From Hyalella azteca (taxonomy: Eukaryota > Arthropoda > Malacostraca > Amphipoda > Hyalellidae), in contig NW_025932050.1 in NCBI RefSeq assembly GCF_000764305.2, forward strand, positions 496,001-560,000: DNA of 64,000 nt, written 5' to 3'. Below the pieces are notes generated by a model. That model was not told the DNA's origin. It was given only the letters and a program-made list of their open reading frames with translations, and ran no database searches. The position numbers and the translations under genes were made by a program. Of this stretch, positions 1 to 13,610 are shown piece after piece (the stretch's first letter is position 1; each line of letters starts with the position of its first letter).

Positions 1-3000
1 TAATATTGATATTTAGTATTTCTACACTAAGTTTCAATCATTTTGATAATATTATTGATAATAATTTTCTATTCATCTCCGTGACCAAAATTGCTATTCA
101 TCTACCTGACTCGTATTGTTAACCCACTGCTGCTCACTGATGGTCCAGAAGCAGCGGCATCTTTTCTACCGGTGCCTCACGTATCAGTAGTTACATGCAT
201 GACAGACTGCCAAGTGTATAACTGCTGAGCATCTATTAGGGAGAACCCGCAAGTCGAATTACAGTTATTTTAGAAAGCGTGAATAGCTTCATCGGTAATG
301 CCAGGTATTTCTATTAGCGGAGTTGTATGAGTACAACAAAAAGCGTGTCAACAATTCATTTAATAACAATTTAATTCCGTTCTGAAAATTAATACAGTAC
401 TTTGTCTAGTTATTAATGTTGCAGGTTTCGTTTTATTCGTAAGATGCTATGCGAGTTTTGAAGCTGGCAAAATACGTATGTGAAATTTAGGAGTTCGCGT
501 CGGTTTGAGAGAACGTTATTATTTGTCGAGCATATTTAAAATTATCAATTGTACTTTTCGCTAAAAATATATGTCTTTTAGAGTGGGCCTTATCAGCTAC
601 ACAATTACACATTTGATTGATGATCACATTCATATGAATTTTGATTTCATCAAATGCCCAAGAATTTTATATTTCGTCAGCGCTTCTAAATTCCCCAAGC
701 TTGGTTGACCTGCAATAAACGATGCTTTATAATCACAGCATTAAATCTTATCAGGACTGTGTGCATATCAGATGCTTCTTTCTACATAAACATTTTCCCG
801 CAAGACAGAAAAGCGAATTAATTTGAGGAAGTTGATGAAATTTTTGCATATCTTTTAGTATTTGTGTTCGTGATATATTTTTTCGCCTTTCACCCATATT
901 TCAAGCCCTGATGTCTTCTGCCTGTGAGGCTATAGTTCATATCACTTTTCCAAAAAAAAAATCTCCCTAAAAATCGAAACTTTGGCCTCATGGAAATGTT
1001 TTTGTCAGTTTCGGTACAAAGCGACTCAAAAATTGACGTTTTCACCTCTTTTTCACTTGATACTGGCTCCGGTTATTCTAACATTCATGTCAAGCGAGCT
1101 CAGTCATATCTTATGCATAACCAGGGTTTCGGCTGACGTTATTTTCGGTACAAAAACCACACCTCCCTAGGGCCTACAATCCATATTTTATTGCTATAGA
1201 TTCTTGACTAGTTCAAATTTCTGAAAATCTGGAAGCGCCTATACAGATATGAGCGTTCCATTCTTTTAATATACCAAAGTGGGGCTTGAAATGGAATATT
1301 CTTCGATCGAGCCGTATTCAATTTCGATAACTTTTCTGTCCTGGAAGGCAACTTTGCTAATTATTAAATTATTATCGAAAAAAATAAATAAATAAACATT
1401 AATTATTTTAGTCTTGTAAATCAAGTGCGAGGAGAAGCATTAAATTCAGGCAGCACCGGTGACCAGATTAGCAGCGTAATTAGTCTTGGAAAATTTCAGG
1501 TGGAGCCGCGGATCACTCGCACAAGATTGAGGAGAAATTCGCTTAGGGTTGCACGCTTTGTCTCAGGTGGTCCAGCCTTACATTATTAAGGAGATGAACT
1601 ACGCAGTGAAACTACCAGAAAATCTTCCCGTCTTGAGACCATACAAAAATTTCGATCTCAGGTGTCACTCATCCAATGAAGGCTTTGACATTTTGTTCGA
1701 TCATATACGTATCTATTTTTTCAGGACGAGGCTGAATTTTGATGAAATTATTTATTTTGATTCTGGTAAATTTTTACTTAGGAGAAATTACGAACGAATT
1801 TAACGCTCATGATTGATATTAATATAACTGATAATGTTCAAGCAACGTTAATAATGACTGGATTCTGTTGATGCAATGTTTGATCAGCGTTGTTTCGACG
1901 TTGCCAAGTGCCTATAGCGGGTCAACATTTCCATGTTTCGACCCCAATTAAATTAAAATTATTCATGCAAACACAAAGAGTATAATATCGCCATTTTTAA
2001 ATTGTAGATTTTTTATTACGATAATTAAATCTTAGAAAAACAATTAAAATTTTTAATTTAAATTAAATTTATTATTTTCAAGCATCCTTCAAATTAATGC
2101 CCTAAGAAATTCGAAATGTAAATTAAAAAAACATGTCGGTTTTAATTTTGAAGTTGTCTATCTCATGTATACTTCATTTTCGCTCCGCTGATGCATATGA
2201 TTAAAATATCGGAATAAATTTAAAGTAGCGAGTTGTAGGCTTATTCCTTCTTATTCGTCTTAAATTTTATGATGTGACTACGATATTCCGGTTAATTATC
2301 ATTACTATATATCGGTCAATCGAAGTTTTAAGACCTACCATAGCTTAGGTTCTTGTAAGGTTTAGCTGGTTTCAATGAGGCTATTCCAGACTTTACTTGG
2401 CCTGAAACTGCCAAATCTGCGTCTCTATGCGGTGGCGCTAGCCAAAGACCATTTTTAGCTTGTCTTGAGTCTTTGTAACTTAGTTGGTAGACTTTGATGT
2501 GCAGCGGGTGGGTTAGGTCTCGCTAGGAATGCTTTACTTGAGCGTTTCAGCAACGGAAATGATCTCTTTTCTGCCTCAGCTGTTCGCTGATGAGTCGGCC
2601 AAGCAAGGCTGGCCAGTCTTGAATAATTCTTGGTTAAATAAATGCCTTCAAGAAATCATTGAAGTGCTCATTTCCAGACATTTGTATCTCGGCTTGGATA
2701 ATCATGACTGCTTCATCCATTTGCACCCTACTTGGTAGAAATCTTCCCAATTGCAGCGTGTCACACAATATTTGTTTTGAATTATTTTATTCGGTGGGGT
2801 TGAGTAAAAAGAAGGACGAGTGGTTGAATGCACATTTGTCCAAGTTGGGCACTTTGTTTGATAACTTTGCTCTGTAATGCCAACTATCGTCAGAGTACAT
2901 TTCTCAATAATACATATGATTTAATAACTTAAAAATTTTATGCACTAAAGAGTAAGTACAGTAGTCTAAAACTTTTATCGATTTCTTCTTTTCATTAAAA

Positions 3001-4487
3001 TTAGTTCAACAGCTTATCCAACATTTTGAATGTTGAGCGAAAATCATCGTCTAAAGAACATTGAACTTTTGATCCATTTTCTGTGCCAGGAAGCGTTCGT
3101 TGCATTAGGAATCCCAGCTTGGTCGCTGTACTCATCTATGTACTTTATGTAATTAGTAACCAACATGATTCATTACTTGTACAAACTTTTCAATTCTCAA
3201 TACACAGTCCATGATATTTCGCCATTGACACGCTCATCAAATTATGACATACCGCACTTGTTAGCTTTTCATGTAATATCTCTTGTCCTAAAATTTTTAT
3301 CCTCTATTACTACACGTTAAAATTTTCTAGTTCTCTTGAAATGAATCACTAATGAAATAACGTTAAACTGCAATAAAGCTTTACTGTGTTTAAAACCCTC
3401 GACTTGAGTAAACTCTTAACATCCAATGATGGAACTTCAGAAGAAGATGATTCGAGACGCTCAACTTTTGCTAGCTTTTAATTCGTCTAAATGACTAATT
3501 TAATTCAACGCCAAGTACGCAAATAAAATGTCCTTTGACTCACGAACAATGTGTTCTTTTTTGAAGAGGCTCTCCAATGAGCAGAGCTATTAGACTGCTA
3601 CAGGGAACAAGATTTGTCTTGATGATCCTAATGACGACTCAATGCTATGCTAAGACTTATGAGCGCTCAACTTGGACCCTCGATTTATTCTCGTCGAAAT
3701 AAAACATCGACGGTGACCGTTCTTGAGATCAAACGCACTACGCGATCCCATCTAAGAGTGCCCCGCGCGCTGCCTGAACTTCTTTTCAATCCTGAAGAAG
3801 AGAGCTTGTTCAGAGGAATTCTTCTGATGAGTTAATTATTTCTCAATGGCGAGAAGTATTGACAACAAACTGCAGTTGTTTTTGATGAGAATGCAGTCCG
3901 AAAGATCAAAGTCTTCCATATCTTTGACTGTATTTGATTTGCGCATTGAAAACAAATTAATCATTGAATTTTCCTATGCGAAATGCAATCTACCCTGATC
4001 TATATTGGTTTACTAAAACCTATGGATGATACGTACTCAATTACATATGGTATTGAAATTGGTTTGGTATTGAAAAGGACCTCGTTTTCTTCAATTTTGT
4101 CCGTAATTTTTGTCTTATATCATGGTTACCTAGTTGATGATGAAATCGCTTGACCTATAAATACAATACTACGCATATATTAGCACGACTACTTATGATA
4201 CATGGGTTATGTTTTAGTGATTCGTAAGGACGGAATGACATTTAAAAATATTTTAGTTGAATGAAATATTTCATAGCTTGAACAGATCGATGAAATAAGT
4301 GGAATTTATGAGCTTATAGTCACTCAGAACAACACCCATTAATGCCGTTATAATTAGGAACTCGAGCATATAAGTTTCTGGCAACAGTTTAATGTTACTC
4401 CTGAATACGTTGTTATGATTTTTTTGCATGGGAAGCGGCAACTCGTATTAAATGAGGAACTACATGCGTTCTGAGATCGATTGAGGG
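1..4487. other. AT-rich DNA without a supported gene
   Basis: All open frames here are shorter than about 85 codons, start at arbitrary ATGs and show no conserved domain or matched splice-site pair. I see no tRNA-like or rRNA-like sequence. It is probably intergenic or far-upstream DNA of the plus-strand gene that begins near 13.4 kb. Confidence 0.5.
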
Positions 4488-5025
4488 GTGAGAGAGGGCT
4501 TGGGAGAGGGAACGTTGTGGAAACTATAGGAGTGAGGGGTGGAGGGTAACTTGGTAGAGGGTAACGTTGTCGCAACAACAGCAGTGAGGGGTGGAGAGTA
4601 ACTTGGTAGGAGGTAATGTAGTCGCAACTACAGCAGTTTTGTGTGGGGAGTAGCTTGGTAGAGGGTAACGTTGTCGCAACTAACGCAGTGTGGGGTGGAG
4701 GGTAACTTGGTAGAGGGTAACGTTGTCGCAACTAACGCAGTGTGGGGTTTGTGTGGGGAGTAGCTTGGTAGAGGGTAACGTTGTCGCAACTAACGCAGTG
4801 TGGGGTGGAGGGTAACTTGGTAGAGGGTAACGTTGTCGCAACTAACGCAGTGTGGGGTGGAGGGTAACTTGGTAGAGGGTAACGTTGTCGCAATTTCAGC
4901 AGTGTTGTGTGGAGAGTAGTTTGGAAGAGGGTAACGTGGTCCTCACAACATCATGTTTAGGTAGAGGATAGCTTACAAGAGGGTAACGTGGTTGCCACTA
5001 CAGCAATGTGGAGTTGCGCTAAGCT
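4488..5025. repeat. 52-bp minisatellite, about 10 copies
   Basis: The unit contains the pair GGAGGGTAACTTGG and AGAGGGTAACGTTG followed by TCGCAACT. Copies begin about every 52 bp (one spacing is 58) and become more divergent at both ends. The array is G-rich on the plus strand. The minus strand reads as a proline/threonine-rich frame, which I take to be a by-product of the repeat. No neighbouring exon is recognised. Confidence 0.85.
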
Positions 5026-7074
5026 TAGATGAGAGTAAAGTAATCATCGACACTGAAAAGTTCGATTTCCATAAACGCTAAAAATAGGCACTGCAAGTCG
5101 ATAAATCGCAAAATGTCAAATTGTTCACGATTTCGCCACTTTTCTAAGACAAGCAGTGCGATTTGGTTTGAAGTATTGTGAAGATTTTCCCTGACTCACG
5201 GTAGACAATTTTAGGCACGTCCCAAGTAGCTAACTTTTGTGTTCCCGTAAGTATCGTTTTGTTTTCTCGTAACGAAACGATATAATTCGTAATCCCAGCT
5301 TCCTCTCAACAATTTGGTGAGTTTAATAATAACTACAATAGCTGACTACATCTGCAACGCAATTTTACATACGTTATTATTATGCATTATTTGTAAAAAT
5401 GATTCTCCAAAAAAAAACGTTTTTCTTGAGCGAAACGCGTCTCAATCACTTCACCTGGAAGGTCACCAGCGCGAAATTTGCTAACTCGTCCCAAAATAAT
5501 ACTAATAAAGTAAATATGAACAATTTTCTGTGGTTTTAACTGAATGATATGAGTTAAATAAGTTGTAATTCGTTCTAGAAAATATTTAGTTTTGAAGTAA
5601 AGTAAAGGCGAAGAAAAAATTCAGCCATAATGAATCAACTTGAATACTCGTTCAGTGCCTTTCGTTATTAGCGAAAAGAGTTGCATTAAAAATGAAGTGA
5701 AATTGAAGCTAAAAACTTAGGAAGAGAAATATGTTGCTTAAGAGAATGATTGACATCGAGCAGATATGAATGGGATGGAATAAATTAATCACAAATCAAG
5801 GCCAGCAAATAAGACTGTGGAAAGGTAATAAAAGGATTACCGTGGTAGGAAGGAGGAAATTGAATAAAGTTCATAAGTTAGCTGAAGTAGCGAAAAGCCG
5901 GAGAAGTAAAAAGTATGGATACTAAGTAATCCTATTGAAGAGAGTGAAAGTTAATGGAAGAGCTAGATGATGAGTGTGAATGGAGTTGCGGGAGGGAGTG
6001 TAGGGGGCGAGATTTTGAGTGGCCGGTAGGGGGCGTGGCGACCATAGAGCTCAGATAAAGAGAGTATTGGAAGATATCAAAGAGCAATGGATTCGGTGAC
6101 GCTACGAGACGGAGTGCCGCTGCAGCGGCCGGTGTTGTGCTGCGTGTCTGATGAGTGACATGCTTTCCAGCGTGACATCGTATATACGTTCATGCTACAT
6201 AAAAGCTGCGTAACTGATAGCTTTATTTAATGGATGCTAGAATAATACAATAAAATTTTATATAAGAACATTAATTCTTAATGAGCGGTATGTTACCATA
6301 TGAGTAAAATACAATTTACATGCACGCTAAACGAACTTTACACGCACGCCAGCAATACATAAAGGTAGTTACACGTGCTTCATTATTACGCAATGAATTT
6401 TAGACGCATGTCATTAATACATAATGAAGGCAGAATGTACGTCGTGAACATTGCACCTGCATGATTACCGAGTAGCGCACGTTACACGAGTGTAACGCAC
6501 ACCCATGGCATTAGTACGTATAAATACTAAATATAATAAGTGAAATGATTAGCGCGCAAAACATCATCGTGGTATGAACGTTGAGCACCAGTCATGTACG
6601 AGTTATAAGCATAACAATTATCAATAGCGTACGAACGTTGCGGGTGGGCCGTAACTACACAACAAACGTTCCTGACGTGCAATTTCAGACTTTAGCAACG
6701 TCGCAATATTAAAATTCTAATTTCGATATGTAAGTTAAACGGCCGTTGTCAAAAACGGTGCCGGCGTTACAGACTCGCCATTCAAGATTTAAGAACGTTT
6801 AACTCGACTATTATTACCGGCATATTTGAACGTCTCACGAAGACCAAAAGTACACGAAAAACGTAAAACGTTTCTTACGAATGTGTTAGGATCGTATAAT
6901 TTTGCAAATTATTTTTTGATGCTAAATCGTAACTATAACTAATTGATAAATTTTGATTGTAGACTTTAAGAAATTATTAAATTCCCGCAAGCTCTGACTC
7001 AAAATAGATTGAGCATTGATATGCGAATAGAGAATTTTTCTAAATAATAATGGGCGTTATGGGTAGTCTGGCAA
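5026..7074. other. AT-rich DNA with one GC-rich patch
   Basis: Mostly AT-rich with no coding signal. From about 5985 to 6165 the base composition shifts to GC-rich, with GGGGGCG and GCAGCGGCCGG motifs. That could mark a promoter or a 5'-UTR exon of the downstream plus-strand gene, but nothing in the sequence proves it. Confidence 0.35.
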
Positions 7075-7215
7075 GACTGCATCCCTCAGTAGCAATGCAG
7101 CCTTCAGGAGAAGTGACGGACAAGACTCACCCTTCAGCAGTGCAGCCCTCAGAAGAAGCGCCATAGATCGCAGGCAAGACTTCCTCCCTCGACAACGCAG
7201 CCCTCAGGAGAAGTT
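7075..7215. repeat. About 50-bp direct repeat, three copies
   Basis: Three imperfect copies each start with a GACT-type motif (7075, 7124 and 7178) and end with CCCTCAGGAGAAG or a close variant. On the minus strand the middle copy contains GAAGGGTGAGTC, a strong 5' splice-site match with its boundary near 7131. The neighbouring GC-rich block to about 7520 has short open frames on both strands, none recognisable. Confidence 0.7.
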
Positions 7216-9354
7216 CCATCCATCTATTAGTTGAGGGCTCAGGTGCTGCTGGCTTGGGATGCTGGCACGCGGACGGCAAGAGCGAGAGAGTGCGGCGGCA
7301 ATTACGGTGTCGGCCAGCAAGACTCGTGGCAATCAATACTTGGCACAAGTCTTCTTCTTACTGCGGTCGCGGCACAGAGACCTGCTCGGCCTGCAAGCCA
7401 ACTGAGTCTCTGTGCGCTGGCGGCCGCCGCTGCTTCTTCGCTCATCAGCAGCCGGAGACGCGCAGCTGGAGATGAGGCCAGCAGCCAGGCAGAGGCGTCT
7501 TGCGAAGAGTTGCTGGAACACTTGTTTCTTGGAAATTACAAATTAGCAATATCTTATGCAATTTTTATTTAATTATTGGATAGATTATCAACCATTCATA
7601 GCATTCCAAAATTAATTATCAATTAACACTTATCCCTCGAATTAATTTACTAAGAAATTGTTCCTTTTGGAGTTATTTTCCGAAAAAGTATTCGAGCAAG
7701 TAACTTCTACTATACGCTGTTTTAACTATATATTCTTCCTCTCAAACTTCCCTCTGTCTAACTCAAAAGTTCAGTAACTCATCTTGCCACATCAGTAGCA
7801 AGACTCAGGTGGTGCTCGGCATTGCTCCCTGCTGGCAAACACGCCGTACCGCCGGGAAGCTCTTGTCCCAATACCGGCCAGACTCGACGGCTCTTTGAAC
7901 GTTCCTCTTCAGGTACCGAGCCTTCTGTGTTCGCATCATCGAAGGAAATTCGACGTTTTTTATCAAAATAGTATTGAAAAATATATTCATTAACGATTGA
8001 GAGCATCCTTTAAATAATCATTCTTCATTAACGACTGAGATCATTCCAATATTTTGAACCGAAAAATTTTTAACCGCTCATTTTTATATTTTTCATACTG
8101 TGGTGGCGGCTCTAAAAAATATAGATTTGTTGATATGCAATATTTTAATAAAAAATCACTCTATACGATTCAACCCTAATTTTTCTATGCCTAGTGAATT
8201 CACTGTTGAGATTTTTCTCGCACCCAATAACCGTTTGCATGGATATACAACGTGCCAACGTGGAAATGCTTTTCTCTAAATTATATAACACTCAACTATA
8301 CGAGATAAATACTATCAGGTTCAATTTCTCACTTAATTTCGTTCGCATTCACTTCATAGGTTTAGCGCAAAAGAATTATGTAAGACTTTTTTATAAGGCA
8401 ATTCAACCCTGAAATATTTAAATATTGGCTGTGTTTTCCGTAGACTAAACCTAATGTAAAATAGATATTATTGGGAGAAATTAATTTCTATTATAATGTC
8501 AGAGTTAGTTATTAGATCAGGATATTCGATTGTTATCACTCAGGGATCATCAAAATACTCTGTTTGAAGCCGAATTATTCTTATGATAATTACATACGGA
8601 GCAAAGCTAATTTAAACGTCATCAGGATCCTAAGTAACAGCGAGTTATTAAATTGCATGTTATTAGCCACGTATACTATTGAATAGTTTCATTAAGAACT
8701 TAATTCCATTAAAGCTATTAATCTGTCTCTAGTTGCATCAATAATTTCTTTCCGATTCTGTGCCATAACATGCTCTGATCTAAAGCACACAATAATGTTA
8801 TTGAGAAAATTAAATGTCTAATTATCATGCGTTGCCTTCACATGTATGAGTTAAAAGTCAGTATGGATGTTATATACACAGAGAATAGACTGGATTTGAG
8901 GAATTTTGTTATTCAGCTGTAAAGGAACTGCACTTTAATGGTAGGTATTTCGTTAGAAAATAGACATGCGGAACTAAAGGAATTTCTCGCAATCAATTGC
9001 CTGGATTAATTCGGTGCTGAACATAAATTAGTGCATTAATATTTGAGACTAGATCATTTTTTAAATGTATCTATTCACTACACCACAAAAATTTTGCGTG
9101 TTTCGTAAGTATTCAATTCACAAATCTATAAAATTTTAATTTTGAATTTTGAGAATGCCACACAGACAATAATTTTAATTGCTGCCATTAGCGCGCATTT
9201 CCGAAACGTTCATTTCTCATGAGGATCTTCTATCTGAAGTGATTGCTTTTTAGTTATTTGCATTTCTAAAATATTGAAATTCTAACGTATAATGTTCGAC
9301 CTAAGTCAAACTTTCGGCGCGCATCATCATCTTTTATTTAAGTTAAATCTCAAA

Positions 9355-9490
9355 ACGTCAAATTTGTATTTAAGTCGTCGATTCCGGCGGTCGTTGCGAG
9401 ACGTGCGGTCTTTCCGTCGATTGTGTTTTATGCGTCGCAGCTTGCGGGAACTTCCGTGCAGCACGCGAATCTGAACGGGAAGTTGATCGC
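9355..9490. promoter_or_regulatory. CpG-rich island, possible promoter or 5'-UTR exon
   Basis: About 135 bp rich in CpG (CGTCG, TTCCGGCGG and GCGACG-type words) in otherwise AT-rich DNA, 4 kb upstream of the first coding exon of the abrupt-like gene. The composition suits a transcription start or 5'-UTR exon. No TATA box or initiator can be assigned with confidence. Confidence 0.2.
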
Positions 9491-9978
9491 GATCCAGGCC
9501 TCCTCATTATTATTAATATCCTTTAGAATCAGTCCATGCGATCAAGTAATTGCGCCCAATCTTCTCCACGATATAATTGCTTTCCGATATGATCCATGAA
9601 TATTAAAAGTGCAGCTCCTATTGAGCCCACCCACAGAACAGTTCATTGCAGTGCGTTTGTGTTTCAAGTTAATTAAGGTGGATCTTACCGAAGGCTATGT
9701 GATATTTAAAGCCGTAATTTGCGTATGGATCAAACTGTTTTGATTAACCTGACCTTTAATAACTGGCAAAGGACTCGATATTTTCATTACTTCCTCTGGA
9801 GCTTCACCACAAGTGCTACGTAGCATGAAATTACAAAGGTTTTGGAAAAATTAAATTGAAACGGTTACAAAATGACTCGAAAACGCTGATAAACTTTCAA
9901 ACAATCGTCCTAGGAGCATGTTCAATGTTCATGGGGACATTCAATTGTTCTACTGAATCAAGTAATCTATACACTTTT

Positions 9979-10039
9979 ATATTGCTGTATGTATACAGCA
10001 ATATGAATAAGATAACCAATATGGTATGGGTTATCTTAT
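9979..10039. repeat. Two adjacent perfect hairpins
   Basis: Inverted repeat 1 has 12-bp arms at 9979-9990 and 9993-10004 with a 2-base loop. Inverted repeat 2 has 11-bp arms at 10007-10017 and 10029-10039 with an 11-base loop. They are separated by only two bases. Function unknown. Confidence 0.7.
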
Positions 10040-12990
10040 GAACTATGCCACATAAATCATTTTGACGCGAGAGGACATTTGGAGCGGAAATTAGATGGAT
10101 AGAAGAATAAAAATTTTAAGAAGATTATTGTGAGGTGTTGATTGGGATGAGGGATGTGAAATAGAGGATTTCAACAATATAAATGTTAATAGAAAAGAGT
10201 GAAGGGGTTTGAAATGTGTATAATAAAGAGAAGAACGATTCGTTGGAATTGTTTTGTCGTGCTGAAGAAGAAAGAAGAGTATTGTTACCAGGATTAGAAT
10301 GTTTACTGACGAGAAAAAAAGGCCGTTGGAAACAAGAATTGCTGTAGGTGGGACTAATATTTATAAAAACAACGTGTGAAATGTAGGGAATATGTGTGTC
10401 GTAATAGGAAGAAGGAGTTTCTGTTAATAGACAGGGTGTTTTGGATTTGGAAAAAACATGAATTATCTAGAAACGAAGCGCTGCGAGGGAGTGGGGTGTT
10501 GTGAGGGTAATGAGGGGAGGTTTGTGAGGGGAGAAGAGGGGAGTCAGATCAAGAAGGGAAATGTAAAGGATGCAGGTTATGGCTCTGTGAGAGGTCAATA
10601 AAAAGTCGCTTGGGAAATACACGGCTAAGTTCTCCTCGATCTGCAAATTTTGCGAAATTTTAACTTTAGGTGAGCGTCGGAGGTTTCATCATGGTACGGC
10701 GGAGTGTATTTCGGAATTACTCGAAAAGCTGCTATGGGAAAATGTAACGATTGCAGATGAAATGAAATGAATTTTGAGAATAATGATTGAAGATGAGATG
10801 AAATCTTACCACTTTCTTAACATGCTTGCATATTTTTGCAAGACGCATGATTTTTTGCTTCAAAAAGTTCATGCGTGACAACCACCTCGATGGTAAATTA
10901 AAATTTCATTGACTCTTTTGTATTTCAAGTGAGAATTTGAGGACGATGAAGACGATAAACAAGGCGACGACAGCCAACGTGGCACTCGGACTCTAGCCAC
11001 CATATTTCCAACGACGAGTGCCAGCCTTCTCTTTACGAGCCCGTACGTCAGGATTGAAGTACGACAAGGATCTTTGAGTATCCTTCGAGACACTACATTT
11101 TGCTAGATTTTTCTTCTTATTTTTCGACTGCGTGCGTGAAGACTGGAAGTGTTCGTCAGCAATCTCAGAATTCAATGTTGGAGAATGACCAAGAGATGAC
11201 GCAGTGAGAGCGAAATACTTTTGAGTTTACCTCCGAGAACTAGAGCGCCAGTCTGGAAAATAAGTAGCATCACAAATATTTCTTGGCGCGAGAAAATCCA
11301 ACATTGCGCTTCATTTTGGATTAAATTTCCTGAAAGAGCGCTGCTGTCATTATTGTCTTACGGGACTATGATACAATAGGAACTCTGATGGAAATAATTT
11401 TTTTGATTTATTCAAAGTTGATTTATTCATTTGACAGGATGAGCAAACCATGTTCAAATTAGATGACCTCATTTAAAATTATTAAGCAAGAAAGTTATTC
11501 AGATTTCCAGCTTTTCCCAATGGGAAATTGAGATTTTTTATTTACTTTGGAAATAATGTGTGGACACCCGAGAAAAAACAATACGAGAGCTAGTTCTACC
11601 AAAAATGCACGAATCAGTGTATATGTCAGATTTATGCCCAGCTATTTGTTGTTTTTAAATGAAAGTTCTGCAATATTGTCACCTGAAATATTGGCATCAC
11701 TATGATCATTCAGGATGAAAATATAGCGTGCGCTTTGAATCGAGTGAACTCCGCATCCTAATTTTGTTGAGATCAACACAAGTGATCACTTATGTCTTGG
11801 TGGTTCGTCGTCCCATTAAGTAGTTTGCTCATCGGGTCGTCGCTCGAAGTATATATCAAGAAGTTTGACTTTAGATCCTAAAAATGTTCTCTGTTTTTTA
11901 AATTCATTTTAATTTCAGCTTAACCACGGCTTTTTACGTTGCATTGTTTAGTTTGAACCTTATTTTAAAGGTCGAAATAAAAGTAATGAAAATAGTTACG
12001 TTGGACCGTTTAAATCTCTGTAATGAATTATCTTAAGTAAAAATTCCTACATCACAGTCAAATGGCCTTAATTTTATACTAAACACACTCATATTGAAAT
12101 AATAAGTTAACTAAAAAAATATCGTATATGTCAAAGAAGCATGCATTGCTGTTTGATCGATGAAATAATCATTAGAGTTCATCTCCATGAAATTATCTCA
12201 TGCACTCTCTTATTCAAATCTAATAATTCCACTAAAATCGCCTTATAATTTGGGCCCAAAAATGACGGGTGGTGATCAGTTTTATTCGGCATCGACTCAT
12301 CAGCAAATGTCGGCAGATACCAAATGTCTCTTCAGTAACCGAATTATGTATCGCAGCTCGACATTATTGAGCATCTTTTGTGGGTGCTGCCCGGCGCTAT
12401 AATGTTGTTCCGAAGCATTACCTTCTGCCTCATTGTCCTGCCACTCGACATTTTGTCTGCACTCAAACTCGTCCCTAAAATGACGATATGGAAACAAGCG
12501 GCAAAAAAACAGTTCGGTGTCCGTAACGAGTATCACTATTTTTTGTGTTCTTAGCTAGATTATAGCGTAGAATTGCCGTTAGACATTTTTTGGTAGTAAC
12601 ACCCTATAGTTTTTTTAATTTTATTAAGTCATTTACATTATGATGTATTTTCGTGCCTTTGGCGTCCTCTTCAAGTTTGGACAAACATGACTCGTTTTCT
12701 CGATGTCATGTTCGTGTCAAGGTGTCATTTAATACTTATTGCCATATCTGATATGCATTTAATACTTGAAGTTTGTCAAATGAAAAGTAATATCACAATT
12801 TTTAAATGAAATATTTTATTGGATCCGACAGTGGTTTTCCTCAATGAATCCAAAGATATGTATAGTCATGTTTATTTGCAACCGAAACGCTTGTTTTCAA
12901 GAAAAAAATTTAAAATAATATAGAATTTATTTATTTATTTGTGGATTTTTTATATCCAGCAAAAAATAATACGAATTTTTTTCATTCCAG

Positions 12991-13080
12991 ACGAGGCGGG
13001 CGCAGTCCTGCACCATCACCGCACTTCACCGCGCATCGCCAGAGACCCGCAATCCTTCCTTACGAACATCCTTGTTAACG
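12991..13080 (+). other. Possible 5'-UTR exon of the abrupt-like gene
   Basis: A pyrimidine-rich acceptor (TTTTTTTCATTCCAG) ends at 12990. It is followed by about 70 bp of GC-rich DNA in an AT-rich setting, 0.3 kb before the first coding ATG. The 3' border is not clear, so the end given is only where the GC-rich composition fades. It could also be a chance acceptor. Confidence 0.25.
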
Positions 13081-13362
13081 TTGCTAAACGCCCACTGTGT
13101 TTCTCACGAAATATTTCATTTATCTATTTAACATCTGATTTTATAACCTATGATACAGCAGTAATATAATCAGCACCTTCTATTTGTTACTTGTTTAATT
13201 TGTAGGCTTGATAGAGAAGACAACAGCTGTTTTACTTATAGTTTTAATGACACTGGAGCCTAGCCATGTTGGCTTCCGATTTTACCCCTGAAGCCGTTAA
13301 ATGAACTGAAATGATTCATTGATGAGGTTAAAGAGTGAATCTTAAATTTAATTCTATTTACA

Positions 13363-13610
13363 ATGCTTGGAAGCACTGACATGAGTAACCCCAACATGTC
13401 TAGCCACACAATATCACCGGGCAATGCAAGCCCTTCACGCCTCCCCAATGATCCAGTCAATGGAGATTCACGTAACAAAACCGACAAAGAAAACAACGAG
13501 TTCGTTTCAACTCAAGACACCATCATCGAAAAGAACAACAAAGGAAACGGCGACGATACCTACAATCTATGTTGGAAAGAGTTCGCTTCAAATCTTGGTT
13601 CGTTCTTCAG
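13363..13610 (+). CDS. ab: abrupt-like exon 1: N-terminus and start of BTB
   Basis: Encodes about 65 polar, probably disordered residues and then the first BTB strand and helix ([16 protein letters not shown]). The donor is TTCAG|GTAAGA. It ends with two bases of an Arg codon that is completed exactly by the first base of exon 2. Confidence 0.8.

Larger units (their letters stand above)
7216..12990. other. Non-coding DNA upstream of the abrupt-like gene
   Basis: GC-rich blocks at about 7216-7520 and 7790-7940 carry short open frames that I do not recognise. The rest is AT-rich. Two adjacent hairpins lie at 9979-10039, listed separately. No domain, tRNA or complete gene can be supported. Confidence 0.4.

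Noticed and set aside
4354..4731. 125-codon minus-strand Pro/Thr/Ser-rich frame
   Set aside because: It is a translation of the 52-bp minisatellite. Neither start nor end has gene-like context.
7779..8006. Minus-strand open frames with basic, mixed composition
   Set aside because: They looked faintly protein-like, but I could not match a family or find matched splice sites.
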